Of a DNA stretch of 64,000 nt, positions 1-7,861 are shown piece after piece (the first letter of the stretch is position 1; the number at the start of each line of letters is the position of its first letter). A model generated the notes under the pieces. That model was not told the origin of the DNA. It saw nothing but the letters and a program-made list of their open reading frames with translations, and ran no database searches. Location: the NCBI RefSeq assembly GCF_014854695.1, contig NZ_CP027557.1, positions 4,340,001 through 4,404,000 on the forward strand, read 5' to 3'. The DNA is from Rhodococcus rhodochrous (lineage in GTDB: Bacteria; Actinomycetota; Actinomycetes; Mycobacteriales; Mycobacteriaceae). Position numbers and translations under genes: made by a program.

Positions 1-2
1 TC

Positions 3-1802
3 GTCGCGACGCGCACCACGAGTTCCGCCGGTGCGGACATGCCCTCCGACACGAGGATCCTCACCTCCGCCGACCTCGCCTTCACCGTCGATGAAACAGC
101 CGCGTACCTGCGTGATGCCGGTGTTCCGCAGGAGCGGTGGGTCGTGGAGCGGATCGTTCACCGCACCGGAGGGCTACCGGCCGTGATCGGCCGTCTCCCC
201 GCAGCCCTGTGCTCCGCACCGCTCCCCGGAGCGACCGAGCTCGAGCGCCTCGTGGACGCGGTGACCGACTCGGTGACAGCGCGGACGATCAAGAACGAAC
301 CACTCCTCGCACACCTGCTCCGACCGGTTCTGATGTCGGCGATGACCGACTCGCTGACCTGCGCGTCCCTCGCAGAGTCGGGCGTGGACGCCCCGACCTT
401 TCTCACCACCCTCGAATCCCTCGGCCTGGTCGAACCCGTGCCCGGGAACTCGGCCCGGGTGTACCCGGACGCCGTCCGTCGGTCGTTGTTGCGACGGGCC
501 GTGAACGACCTGCCGGCAGAACCGACGAGGACCTACCTCGTGGTACCAGGGAGCCCCGATCGCGGATCGGACGGCGCTGCGAAGCTCGGGCAGGTCGTCG
601 CCCTACGGAGGGAGGGACGGTTCGCCGAGGCGGCGTCGATCTGCGACGAGCTCGCGTCGAGAGCGGCGTCCTCGTCGACGGCACCCGAAACGACGGTCGT
701 CTCCGACGCCACCTTCTGTTTCCAGGCCGGGCTGACCTATTTCTTCGCGGTGCGTCCGCACGAAGCGATGGGCATGCTGCGCCGCGCCCGTTCCGCCGGG
801 GCCGGGACACCCGTCGGCGAAGACGCCGCCGCCGTACTCGGGCTCATGCACGCCCTACGCGGAGAAGGGCCGGAGGCACGCGCGGCGCTCTCCACCGATC
901 GGACGCCTCGCCGGCACCACCGCGACAGCGCACGACTCGCGCACACAGCCGAGCAGATCGCGGCGGCACTGCTCGCGATCGACCGACTCGAAACCGACGT
1001 GGCGCTCGACATCCTCGTCGACATCGAGGCGTCCACGGCCCCGAACGAGTTCTGGGCCCTCGCCCTCTACGCACAGGGCTCCCTCGCGCTGCTCACCCAC
1101 ACTCCGATGGACGGGCTGCGGCGCATCAAGGCAGAGATCCGGAAGCACCCGGAGCTCCACGCGGGGTACAACGCGGTGCTCGTCAACGCGATACGCGCCG
1201 ATCTCGAACTCGCGCTGGGCGATTTCGACCGGGCGCGGAATCTCGTCGCCGATTCCACCCACCTGTTCACCGCGCCCGTCCATGCCCGCATGCGTCTGCT
1301 GACGGGCGATCCGGCCGGCAGCGAAGCGCTCGTGCACCACTACGGGACCGATCCGATCTGCACGCCCCGCCAGGCGATGGAACTGGCCGTGCTCGGTGCC
1401 GCTGCCGCGTGCGCGCTCGGACGTGACAGCGAGGCCCGTCCTCACCTCGACCGGGCGATCGCGCTGTCGCAGCAGACCGGACTGTTGCGACCGTTCACCA
1501 TGGTCTCGCCGTTGATGGCGCGTCATCTCGGCTCGCTGGGAGTCGCCCTGCCGACCGCCTCGGAGCCGACGGCGCTCGACACGGCCACCTATCCGAAGTC
1601 GAAACCGGTGGTGCGACTGACGCCGCGCGAACGTGCGGTCCTCGACGGGTTGATCGCGGGTCGCTCGGCACGCACCATCGCGAAGGCCGAATTCGTCAGC
1701 GTGAACACGGTGAAGACGCAATTGCGGTCGCTGTACCGGAAGCTCGGTGTGAACTCCGGGAAGGACGCGGTGATCGCCGCCCGGCACCTCATGCTCGACT
1801 GA
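3..1802 (+). CDS. LuxR-family transcriptional regulator, 5' end cut by window edge
   Basis: C-terminal part of a large regulator. The last 65 or so residues form a LuxR/GerE helix-turn-helix, with LTPRERAVLDGL followed by VSVNTVKTQLRSLYRKLGV. The preceding 450 residues are alanine- and leucine-rich and resemble the helical repeat arm of MalT/LAL-type STAND regulators. An ATG lies at 39, but the frame is open to the left edge and the residues around it (LAFTVDETAAYL) look like the internal winged-helix part of such regulators, so I treat the gene as truncated and give the first complete codon. The ATPase domain should lie outside the window. It stops about 100 bases before the convergent HAD gene. 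The regulated pathway is unknown. Confidence 0.75.
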   Translation, partial: VATRTTSSAGADMPSDTRILTSADLAFTVDETAAYLRDAGVPQERWVVERIVHRTGGLPAVIGRLPAALCSAPLPGATELERLVDAVTDSVTARTIKNEPLLAHLLRPVLMSAMTDSLTCASLAESGVDAPTFLTTLESLGLVEPVPGNSARVYPDAVRRSLLRRAVNDLPAEPTRTYLVVPGSPDRGSDGAAKLGQVVALRREGRFAEAASICDELASRAASSSTAPETTVVSDATFCFQAGLTYFFAVRPHEAMGMLRRARSAGAGTPVGEDAAAVLGLMHALRGEGPEARAALSTDRTPRRHHRDSARLAHTAEQIAAALLAIDRLETDVALDILVDIEASTAPNEFWALALYAQGSLALLTHTPMDGLRRIKAEIRKHPELHAGYNAVLVNAIRADLELALGDFDRARNLVADSTHLFTAPVHARMRLLTGDPAGSEALVHHYGTDPICTPRQAMELAVLGAAAACALGRDSEARPHLDRAIALSQQTGLLRPFTMVSPLMARHLGSLGVALPTASEPTALDTATYPKSKPVVRLTPRERAVLDGLIAGRSARTIAKAEFVSVNTVKTQLRSLYRKLGVNSGKDAVIAARHLMLD

Positions 1803-1908
1803 CGCTCGGGTCCGGCCGTCTCAGAGTGTGTGTTCGACCGTGGTCATGTGGTGGTAGCCGATACGTACCAGCTCCGACAGCACGTCGGTGTCCACGGTCG
1901 ACAACCTG

Positions 1909-2610
1909 TCACGGAATGTCCCGCAGGTCCTCGATGCGATGGTCGAACTCCCCCTCGGTGTCGTCGACCGCGTCCTCGACCCGGCCGTTCTCGAGCGGCC
2001 GGTACACGAAGACCGTGTTCAGTCCGACCTCGCGGGCGGCCCGCAGATCGTAGGGATGCGACGCGACCATCGCGGCCCGGGAGGGATCGACCCCCAGATA
2101 CCGGCAGGTGCGCTCGTACAGGAAACGTTCGGGTTTGAAGGCGCCGAACAGTTCGGCCGTGAGGATGGCGTCGGCCTCGAGCTGCTGGTCGCGGAAGAGC
2201 GTGATCATCGTGGCCATGTCCGTGTTGGACAGTGTCGCCACCACTGCCTGCGAACGGAGTTCCTTCAGCCCGGGCCGCACGTCCGGCCACGCCTCGAGGC
2301 GCTGCCAGGCCCGCGCCGTCTCGACGCGCACGTCCTCGGGAAGGTCGATCCCGAACTGCCCGCACACGTCGCCGAGTCCGTCGACGTAGGAGTCCTGCAC
2401 GCGATACCACTTCTCCACCGACTGGTCGAGACGGAGGATGCGTTCGTAGTAGTCGCTCCTCCAGGCCCGCACCAGGTCACCCACGGTCGCCGGATCGGCA
2501 TCGGAGCCGAGCGCATCAGCCACCGCCCGGGTGACCGGGGTGTAGAAGTCCATCAGCGTGCCCTGCACGTCGAAGATGTACGCGTCGTATCGGCTCACGC
2601 CCAGGAGCAT
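1909..2610 (-). CDS. HAD-superfamily hydrolase, haloacid dehalogenase type II-like
   Basis: All four HAD motifs are visible: nucleophile motif FDVQGTL near the N-terminus, LSNTD (motif II), the lysine in AFKPE (motif III) and the acidic motif VASHPYDLRAA (motif IV). Length (233 residues) fits type II L-2-haloacid dehalogenases and related phosphatases; the substrate cannot be told. I chose the ATG at 2610; a GTG at 2598 gives MSRYDAYIF and is equally possible. The 3' end is odd. The stop at 1909 falls just after IEDLRDIP, and a one-base shift would continue as DRLSTVDTD and on to a stop near 1821. That matches the usual DLADRL-type ending of this family better, so a frameshift or base-call error is suspected. 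Confidence 0.75.
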   Translation of the reverse strand: MLLGVSRYDAYIFDVQGTLMDFYTPVTRAVADALGSDADPATVGDLVRAWRSDYYERILRLDQSVEKWYRVQDSYVDGLGDVCGQFGIDLPEDVRVETARAWQRLEAWPDVRPGLKELRSQAVVATLSNTDMATMITLFRDQQLEADAILTAELFGAFKPERFLYERTCRYLGVDPSRAAMVASHPYDLRAAREVGLNTVFVYRPLENGRVEDAVDDTEGEFDHRIEDLRDIP

Positions 2611-2712
2611 GCCCGATCGTGCCGTCCCGAAACGGAGTTGCAGAACCCGCCCACCGATGTGGCCCGCGTCGCATACTGGGACCGAAGCGTCGCCGCGCTC
2701 CGGGGGTGCACC

Positions 2713-3234
2713 ATGGACGACCTGGCGGAATTCCGTCACGATCTCGATCGCATCGAACACCGCGTCGCCGGTGAGGTGGTCGTCGGCCGCTCGCGGGTCC
2801 GGATCCTGGCGGGGTGCGTCGCGCTGCTGGTCGTGGGCCTGCTGCTTCCCCAGGCCACCTCCGTGACGTCCCTGACGGCCCTTGTGCGCTGGGATTCCGA
2901 GGCCGCCACGCTCCCCCTCCGCGTCTTCGATGTCTTCGTGGTGGTGTTCGGCATACTCGTACCGCTCGTCGCATTGCTCCGACGGAGGTGGGGTGCCGCG
3001 ACGATCGCAATGCTCGGTTCGGGCGCGGCGTCGATGGTGGGATTGTTCGCGGTCTGGTCGCAGGCCGGAATGGTCGCCCACACCTCTCACGCACCGCACG
3101 TCGGCCTGTATCTGTGCTGGGGCGCGGTGATGGCATCCACCGCGGTGTGGCTGCCGGTCGTGCTCTCCACCGCTCCCCTGCGCAGCGCTCCGCCGGTCAC
3201 CTCCGGAGTTCTGACTCCCCGGGACGGTCGCTGA
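2713..3234 (+). CDS. Small integral membrane protein, unknown function
   Basis: 173-residue protein with four predicted hydrophobic segments: around the ILAGCVALLVVGLLL stretch, VFVVVFGILVPLVALL, an alanine/glycine-rich segment ending in FAVW, and a C-terminal one with LYLCWGAVMAS. The N-terminus is charged (DDLAEFRHDLDRIEHR) and probably cytoplasmic. ATG at 2713 is preceded by GGGGGTG. It diverges from the HAD gene with about 100 bases between starts. I do not recognise the family; it resembles small membrane proteins common in Rhodococcus and mycobacteria. Confidence 0.65.
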   Translation: MDDLAEFRHDLDRIEHRVAGEVVVGRSRVRILAGCVALLVVGLLLPQATSVTSLTALVRWDSEAATLPLRVFDVFVVVFGILVPLVALLRRRWGAATIAMLGSGAASMVGLFAVWSQAGMVAHTSHAPHVGLYLCWGAVMASTAVWLPVVLSTAPLRSAPPVTSGVLTPRDGR

Positions 3235-3275
3235 CCGCACCGTTCACCGATCGACAGTGGCGCGCGTCACGCGTG

Positions 3276-3303
3276 CAGTGCAACACTGTAATCAGTGCAA
3301 CAC
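3276..3303. repeat. Paired AGTGCAACAC direct repeats, operator-like
   Basis: Two exact copies of AGTGCAACAC start at 3277 and 3294, 17 bases apart. The first is also part of the inverted repeat CAGTG-CAA-CACTG (3276-3288). They sit 50-80 bases upstream of the ATG at 3356, where a promoter would be expected. The spacing (under two helical turns) fits a dimeric regulator binding in tandem, perhaps the product of the gene itself, but this is inference. Confidence 0.5.
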
Positions 3304-3355
3304 GCACAGGTTGATCGGTGCGACACGCACCAGGTCGCGTCCCGAGGAGGACATC

Positions 3356-3904
3356 ATGCGACATTCACACATCCACGGATTCGGACGACCGGGCGGCTGG
3401 CAACAGGCCGACGTCCCCGACGCGAGCGATGCCGCCGAGTGGTTCGCCGGCAGGCTCCCCGACGATTGGTTCACCGGACCGCCCGACATCGAGATCGACA
3501 GAGAGGAAATCTTCGTCGTCGGACCCCTCGGGGTGCCCGACGGCACGAGCGACACCGAGATCGACGGACGCATCGCTCGATTCCGCGAGACCACGCGCGC
3601 CGACCGGATGCGCATCGCCGACGAGGCCGAGGCCCGCTACGGCCGCAAGGTGGCCTGGGGCGTGAAGGTCGGCGACCGGACCGACCTGTTCACCCACCTC
3701 GCCGTCCCGGTCATGACGCGACTGCGTCAACCCGAACGGAAGGTGCTCGACACCCTCGTCGACGCGGGTGTCGCGCGGTCCCGTTCGGATGCGCTGAAAT
3801 GGACCGTCAGGCTCGTGGGGCAGCACTCGGAGCAGTGGCTCCGGGAACTGCGCGAGGCGATGAAGAAGGTCGACGATCTGCGTTCCGAAGGTCCGCAGGT
3901 CTGA
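3356..3904 (+). CDS. Conserved hypothetical soluble protein, possible RHH-like C-terminus
   Basis: 182-residue hydrophilic protein with no signal peptide or membrane segment. The ATG at 3356 has a strong ribosome binding site (GAGGAGG, 5-6 bases upstream). Residues about 75-110 are charged and helical. The C-terminal third has an ARSRSDALKWTVRLVGQHSEQW stretch, of the kind that forms a ribbon-helix-helix or small helical dimerisation unit in actinobacterial proteins. Tandem repeats lie in its promoter region, so autoregulation is possible. The 3' end overlaps the convergent cobK frame by 98 bases. Function not recognised. Confidence 0.65.
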   Translation: MRHSHIHGFGRPGGWQQADVPDASDAAEWFAGRLPDDWFTGPPDIEIDREEIFVVGPLGVPDGTSDTEIDGRIARFRETTRADRMRIADEAEARYGRKVAWGVKVGDRTDLFTHLAVPVMTRLRQPERKVLDTLVDAGVARSRSDALKWTVRLVGQHSEQWLRELREAMKKVDDLRSEGPQV

Positions 3905-4637
3905 CCTCCGCGCTCCGGAGGATCCATTCCCGCGCTGCCGCCACGGTCTCCACCGTGGCGACACCGCGGGGTGCGGGCGGGCGGCGCACGACGATCACGC
4001 GCACGCCCAGTTCGTCGGCGGCGTCGAGTTTGCCGCGGGTGAGCGAGCCACCCGAATCCTTCGTCACGAGGGTGTCGATCCCGTTGTCGAGCAGCAGTTT
4101 CCGTTCGTCAGTCGCTGTGTAGGGGCCGCGTCCGAGCAGCACCGACCAGCCCGGTGGCAACTCGGTCGTCAGCGGGTCGACGACGCGGACGAGCACGTCG
4201 TGCGCGGCGAGCGGCCCGACGAAGCGGTCGAGGGTCTGCCGTCCGGTGCTGAGGAAGATCCTCCGGCTGGTCGCGGCGACGTGCGCGGCACCGTCGTGGT
4301 CGTCGACCCACGTCCACAGGCCGTGCTCGTCGTGCCAACCGGGTCGTTGCAGGCGCACCAGCGGAACGTGCGCGGCGGTGCATGCCGTCGCGGCGTTCGC
4401 GCTGATGCCCGCGGCGAACGGATGGGTGGCGTCGACGACGGCTCGGATACCGCGCTCGGTCAGGTACCGGGCGAGACCGTCCGCGCCACCGAACCCTCCG
4501 ATGCGCACCGGACCGACGGGCAGGCGGGGATTGCGGACCCGGCCTGCCAGGGAGGATTCGAACGCGATGTCCGTGCCGTCCAATGTCACGGCGAGGGAAC
4601 GGGCTTCCCCTGTCCCACCGAGGATGAGGACCGTCAC
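3807..4637 (-). CDS. cobK: Precorrin-6A reductase (CobK/CbiJ)
   Basis: Reduces precorrin-6A in cobalamin (corrin ring) synthesis using NAD(P)H. The N-terminus has the family dinucleotide motif VLILGGTGEARSL, then DATHPFA and LSTGRQTL, and near the C-terminus LVTKDSGG, all typical of CobK. GTG at 4637 overlaps the cobQ stop by four bases (GTGA), showing translational coupling. Length is 276 residues, against about 245-250 for most homologues. The extra C-terminal residues (after REWILRS) are arginine/proline-rich and lie antisense to the 3' end of the convergent gene, so they may be a non-conserved read-through tail. Confidence 0.88.
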   Translation of the reverse strand: MTVLILGGTGEARSLAVTLDGTDIAFESSLAGRVRNPRLPVGPVRIGGFGGADGLARYLTERGIRAVVDATHPFAAGISANAATACTAAHVPLVRLQRPGWHDEHGLWTWVDDHDGAAHVAATSRRIFLSTGRQTLDRFVGPLAAHDVLVRVVDPLTTELPPGWSVLLGRGPYTATDERKLLLDNGIDTLVTKDSGGSLTRGKLDAADELGVRVIVVRRPPAPRGVATVETVAAAREWILRSAEVRPADLRNADRRPSSSPRAVPGATAPSAAPRA

Positions 4638-6112
4638 CGAAGGGTTCCCCTCAGCACGGGCAGGGTTCGCTCGTCGGAGAGCATGGCGAGCAGAGCGTCC
4701 ATGTCGAGATGTTCGTCGACGAGGTCCGCGAGCGCCTCGATGCGGGCCTCGCGTGCTGCCGGGAAACTCACTTCCCCGGTGCGGATCTCGCGGCCCACTG
4801 CCGCAGCGACCTCGCGCAACCATGCCCGGCGCACCGCGTCCCCTTCGAGGGCGCCGTGCCACATGGTGCCGAACATCGAGCCCACACGGGTGCCACCGAG
4901 GAAGTCGGTGCCACCGTCGACGGTGACGCGTCCGTGGTGGATCTCGTAGCCGGAGGCGGCCGCCTCCAACGCCGTGCCCCTCGGTAATCGGAGAACCTTC
5001 TCGTGTGCGAATTCGGTTCGGACGGGGAGTAATCCGAGACCCGTCGCGCTCGCACCGGGCACACCTTCGACACCGTGCGGGTCGTCGATGTGCGTGCCGA
5101 GCATCTGGAATCCGCCGCAGATACCGAGGACCGGTCCATCCCGGCGGGCGTGGTCGACGATCGCGGTGTCGAGTCCTCGCGAGCGCAGCCACGCGAGATC
5201 CGCGAGTGTGGCGCGTGTTCCGGGCACGATCACGACGTCGGCACCGGCGAGCGCTCGCGGGTCGTCGACGAAGCGGACCCGCACGTCCGGTTCGAGGCAC
5301 AACGCGTCGACATCGGTGAAGTTGCTGACCCGCGGCAGCATCACGACGGCGATGCTCAGTGCGCCGTCACCGTCGTGCGCGGGGCGGGAGGTGAGGGCGA
5401 GCGAATCCTCGGAGTCGAGCCACAGCTCGCGTTGCCACGGCAGCACGCCGAGCACCGGGCGGCCGGTGACCCGTTCGAACGAGTCGAGTCCGGGTTTCAG
5501 GAGCGAGACGTCGCCGCGGAACTTGTTGATCACGAAGCCGCGGATCAACTGCTGATCCGCGGCGTCGAGCAGGGCCAGCGTCCCGTACATCGAGGCGAAC
5601 ACGCCACCGCGGTCGATGTCGCCGACGACGACGGTCGGCATCGAACCGTGTTGCGCCAGGCCCATGTTCACGTAGTCGTGGTCGCGCAGATTGATCTCGG
5701 CCGCGCTTCCGGCACCTTCGCACACCACCACGTCGAACCGGCGACGGAGGTCGTCGAAGGCGCCGAACGCCGCGTCGGCGAGATGCTGTCGCCCACCGGC
5801 GAACTCACCCGCCTCCAGCGATCCGGCGGGGCGCCCGAGAACCACGACGTGGCTGCGCCGGTCGCTGCCGGGTTTGAGCAGCACCGGGTTCATCGCGGCC
5901 TCGGGGATCGCACGGGCGGCCACCGCCTGGATCCACTGGGCGCGCCCGATCTCCGCGCCCTCGCTCGTCACCATCGAGTTGTTCGACATGTTCTGCGCCT
6001 TGAACGGCGCGACCTTCAGGCCGCGCCGCGCCAAGGATCGGCAGATCCCGGTGACGACCACGGATTTCCCTGCATCCGAGGTCGTTCCGGCGACGAGCAG
6101 ACCCGAACCCAT
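4634..6112 (-). CDS. cobQ: Cobyric acid synthase (CobQ/CbiP)
   Basis: ATP- and glutamine-dependent amidation of four carboxylates of adenosyl-cobyrinic a,c-diamide to cobyric acid. The N-terminal half is a dethiobiotin-synthetase-like ATPase with the P-loop GTTSDAGKS. The C-terminal half is a class I glutamine amidotransferase with catalytic Cys in GICGGFQMLG and His in GYEIHHGRV. The 492-residue length is normal. ATG at 6112 starts four bases after the cbtA stop; downstream it overlaps cobK. It therefore belongs to the riboswitch-led cbtB-cbtA-cobQ-cobK transcript. Confidence 0.93.
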   Translation of the reverse strand: MGSGLLVAGTTSDAGKSVVVTGICRSLARRGLKVAPFKAQNMSNNSMVTSEGAEIGRAQWIQAVAARAIPEAAMNPVLLKPGSDRRSHVVVLGRPAGSLEAGEFAGGRQHLADAAFGAFDDLRRRFDVVVCEGAGSAAEINLRDHDYVNMGLAQHGSMPTVVVGDIDRGGVFASMYGTLALLDAADQQLIRGFVINKFRGDVSLLKPGLDSFERVTGRPVLGVLPWQRELWLDSEDSLALTSRPAHDGDGALSIAVVMLPRVSNFTDVDALCLEPDVRVRFVDDPRALAGADVVIVPGTRATLADLAWLRSRGLDTAIVDHARRDGPVLGICGGFQMLGTHIDDPHGVEGVPGASATGLGLLPVRTEFAHEKVLRLPRGTALEAAASGYEIHHGRVTVDGGTDFLGGTRVGSMFGTMWHGALEGDAVRRAWLREVAAAVGREIRTGEVSFPAAREARIEALADLVDEHLDMDALLAMLSDERTLPVLRGTLR

Positions 6113-6116
6113 GTCG

Positions 6117-6887
6117 TCAGGCCGGGATCGTCACGCGACGGGAGGCGCGTTCGGTGAGGTAGGCGAAGACCACACCGAGCGCCGCCCACAGGGTGAGCTG
6201 CACGGTGAACGACGCGACCCGGAACTCCCACAGCAGCGTCGCGGGGAAGCCCTCCCCCACCTCGTCGATTCTCGGCAAGGCGAGATATCCGAGACCCACC
6301 ACGACGAGGAAGGCGACCGCTGGGCCTGCGATGCGGACGGTGTGCAGGTCCTGGGCGGCCAGCGCCTTCGCCACCGCGACGGCCACGGCGATCGCGACGA
6401 GTCCGAGAGCGACCGAGGCGAGCCACAGCAAAGTGCGTTGATCGATCGTCTCGGGATCACCGACGGCCGGCGGATTCGCCGGATACTTCACGAACGGGAC
6501 GGCCTCGACGGCGAGCCACGCTCCGGCCGCCCCGAACAATCCGAGCTTCCAGCCCGGCATGTCGGTGAGGCGACGCGCGAAGTGCAACACCGACGCGTAG
6601 AGGGCGCCGAGCGCGAGACCCGCGAGGGTCGTCGCGAGGAACAGTCCGGCCTTCTGACCGGTACGGTCGACGAGCGCATCCTCGCCGTGACTGTGACCGT
6701 GGGATTCCCCGGTGGTCGCAGCGTGGTCGTGATCGTGCGAATGCGCTTCGCCGGCAGCTTCTTCGAGCGCGATCGCGGATTCGATGTGGGGTTCGCCGAC
6801 GACGAAGGCGACACCGCCGGCGAGCAGACCCGCGACGAGTCCGGCGAGCAGGCCCCTCAGCAGCAGGTGGAGGTAGGTTCCGGGCAT
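6117..6887 (-). CDS. cbtA: Cobalt transporter subunit CbtA (predicted)
   Basis: Integral membrane protein of 256 residues with about five or six hydrophobic segments and a cytoplasmic or periplasmic histidine-rich loop (AHSHDHDHAA and SHGHSHGED, residues about 47-70) suited to Co2+ binding. CbtA proteins are predicted cobalt importers that almost always sit beside CbtB and under B12 control, as here. Start ATG at 6887 follows GGGGACC. The end is four bases before cobQ. Transport itself is inferred from family and context. Confidence 0.85.
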   Translation of the reverse strand: MPGTYLHLLLRGLLAGLVAGLLAGGVAFVVGEPHIESAIALEEAAGEAHSHDHDHAATTGESHGHSHGEDALVDRTGQKAGLFLATTLAGLALGALYASVLHFARRLTDMPGWKLGLFGAAGAWLAVEAVPFVKYPANPPAVGDPETIDQRTLLWLASVALGLVAIAVAVAVAKALAAQDLHTVRIAGPAVAFLVVVGLGYLALPRIDEVGEGFPATLLWEFRVASFTVQLTLWAALGVVFAYLTERASRRVTIPA

Positions 6888-6901
6888 CGTGGTCCCCGTT
6901 C

Positions 6902-7096
6902 TCAATGGCACGGAAGACCGAGGAGGTGCCGGCCGTCGTGCATCAGTTCGTGCATGAACATGCCGGTGCGCGAGATCGCGCCCTGATCGAATCCGACCAG
7001 GTAGAGAACGAGAAATGCCGCGACGATCACTGCAGCGAGAGCGACTGCGAGTGCGGCGGAGCCGAGCGACTCGTCGGGGGTATGGACAACAGCCAT
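6902..7096 (-). CDS. cbtB: Cobalt transporter subunit CbtB (predicted)
   Basis: 64-residue single-span membrane protein. One hydrophobic segment (AALAVALAAVIVAAFLVLYL) is followed by a short tail with the histidine signature MFMHELMHDGRHLLG...CH, the hallmark of CbtB metal-binding subunits. The start ATG at 7096 has an excellent AGGAGG eight bases upstream; the longer in-frame upstream ATG at 7138 lies inside the riboswitch leader and was rejected. First gene of the cbtB-cbtA-cobQ-cobK run. Confidence 0.88.
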   Translation of the reverse strand: MAVVHTPDESLGSAALAVALAAVIVAAFLVLYLVGFDQGAISRTGMFMHELMHDGRHLLGLPCH

Positions 7097-7142
7097 GACA
7101 ATCCTCCTGGGATTTCGCGTCCCATTCGATTCCGTCATGTGC

Positions 7143-7262
7143 CGCGGGAGTTTTCTGGCTTCCGGAGATTTCGAGATCTCCGGTTACAGTGGCGCGACCG
7201 CTCCGGTTTCCCACCGGATTGCCTACACCTCGGCACATCTTTACCGACGCACCTTCGCACCG
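7143..7262 (-). ncRNA. Cobalamin riboswitch in cbtB leader
   Basis: Read on the minus strand, the leader holds the conserved order of a cobalamin riboswitch: GGTAAAGATGTGCC, then CCGGTGGGAAACCGG, then the core GCGCCACTGTAACCGG, then a hairpin GGAGATCTCGAAATCTCC, then the B12-box-like GGAAGCCAGAAAACTCC near the 3' end. The cbtB ribosome binding site follows about 35 bases downstream, which suits control of translation or early termination by adenosylcobalamin. Assigned from these sequence elements and the downstream cobalt/cobalamin genes; the ends are approximate. Confidence 0.88.
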
Positions 7263-7300
7263 TGCGGTCTGCGATGTCAAGCGGAGAGGACGTACCTGCC

Positions 7301-7861
7301 GTGACCCGATTGTTCTTCGTCGCACACGCTTCCACGCGTGCGACGGAACAGGCCCGATTTCCGTGCGACGAGTCGATCTCCGAACGAGGCCGCCGCGAAC
7401 TCGGACGCGTCGCGGTGCCGGTCGTCGACCGGTGGGTGTGTGCGCCCGAGCGACGCGCGGTCGACACGGTCCACGCCTTCGGCGTCCCCGCCGAGATCGA
7501 CTCCGCTCTGCGCGAGCTCGACTACGGCAGGTGGTGCGGGGCGGGGTTGGACGAGCTGCCCGAGAGCGACCTGGCGATGTGGCTGACCGAGCCGGCTTCG
7601 GCACCGCACGGCGGCGAGTCCGTCGAAGACCTCATCCGTCGGATCGGCACCTGGCTGGCCGCCCAGGACGACAGCTACGAACGTGTCGGGGTGGTGACGC
7701 ACCCGGCGGTCGTGCGGGCCGCGACGGTGTGCGCTCTCGACGCTCCGGCGTCGTCGTTCCGGAGGGTCGACGTGGGACCGCTGGACGTCGTCCGGCTCTA
7801 CGGCGGGCCGGGTCGGTGGACGTTGCGGCCGAACCGGTTCGCGCGGCGAGCTACCAGGTGA
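7301..7861 (+). CDS. Histidine phosphatase-superfamily protein with altered RHG motif
   Basis: 186 residues resembling phosphoglycerate-mutase-type phosphatases such as CobC: RLFFVAHAST at the N-terminus, CAPERRAVDT, LRELDYGRW and VGVVTHPAVVRA near the end. The catalytic His of the RHG motif is kept (AHA), but the Arg and Gly are replaced, which should weaken phosphate binding. The GTG at 7301 gives a family-like N-terminus; an ATG at 7274 adds nine residues. It diverges from the cobalamin operon, so a link to cobalamin (alpha-ribazole phosphate) is possible but not shown. Its last 11 bases overlap the convergent CDF gene. Confidence 0.7.
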   Translation: MTRLFFVAHASTRATEQARFPCDESISERGRRELGRVAVPVVDRWVCAPERRAVDTVHAFGVPAEIDSALRELDYGRWCGAGLDELPESDLAMWLTEPASAPHGGESVEDLIRRIGTWLAAQDDSYERVGVVTHPAVVRAATVCALDAPASSFRRVDVGPLDVVRLYGGPGRWTLRPNRFARRATR

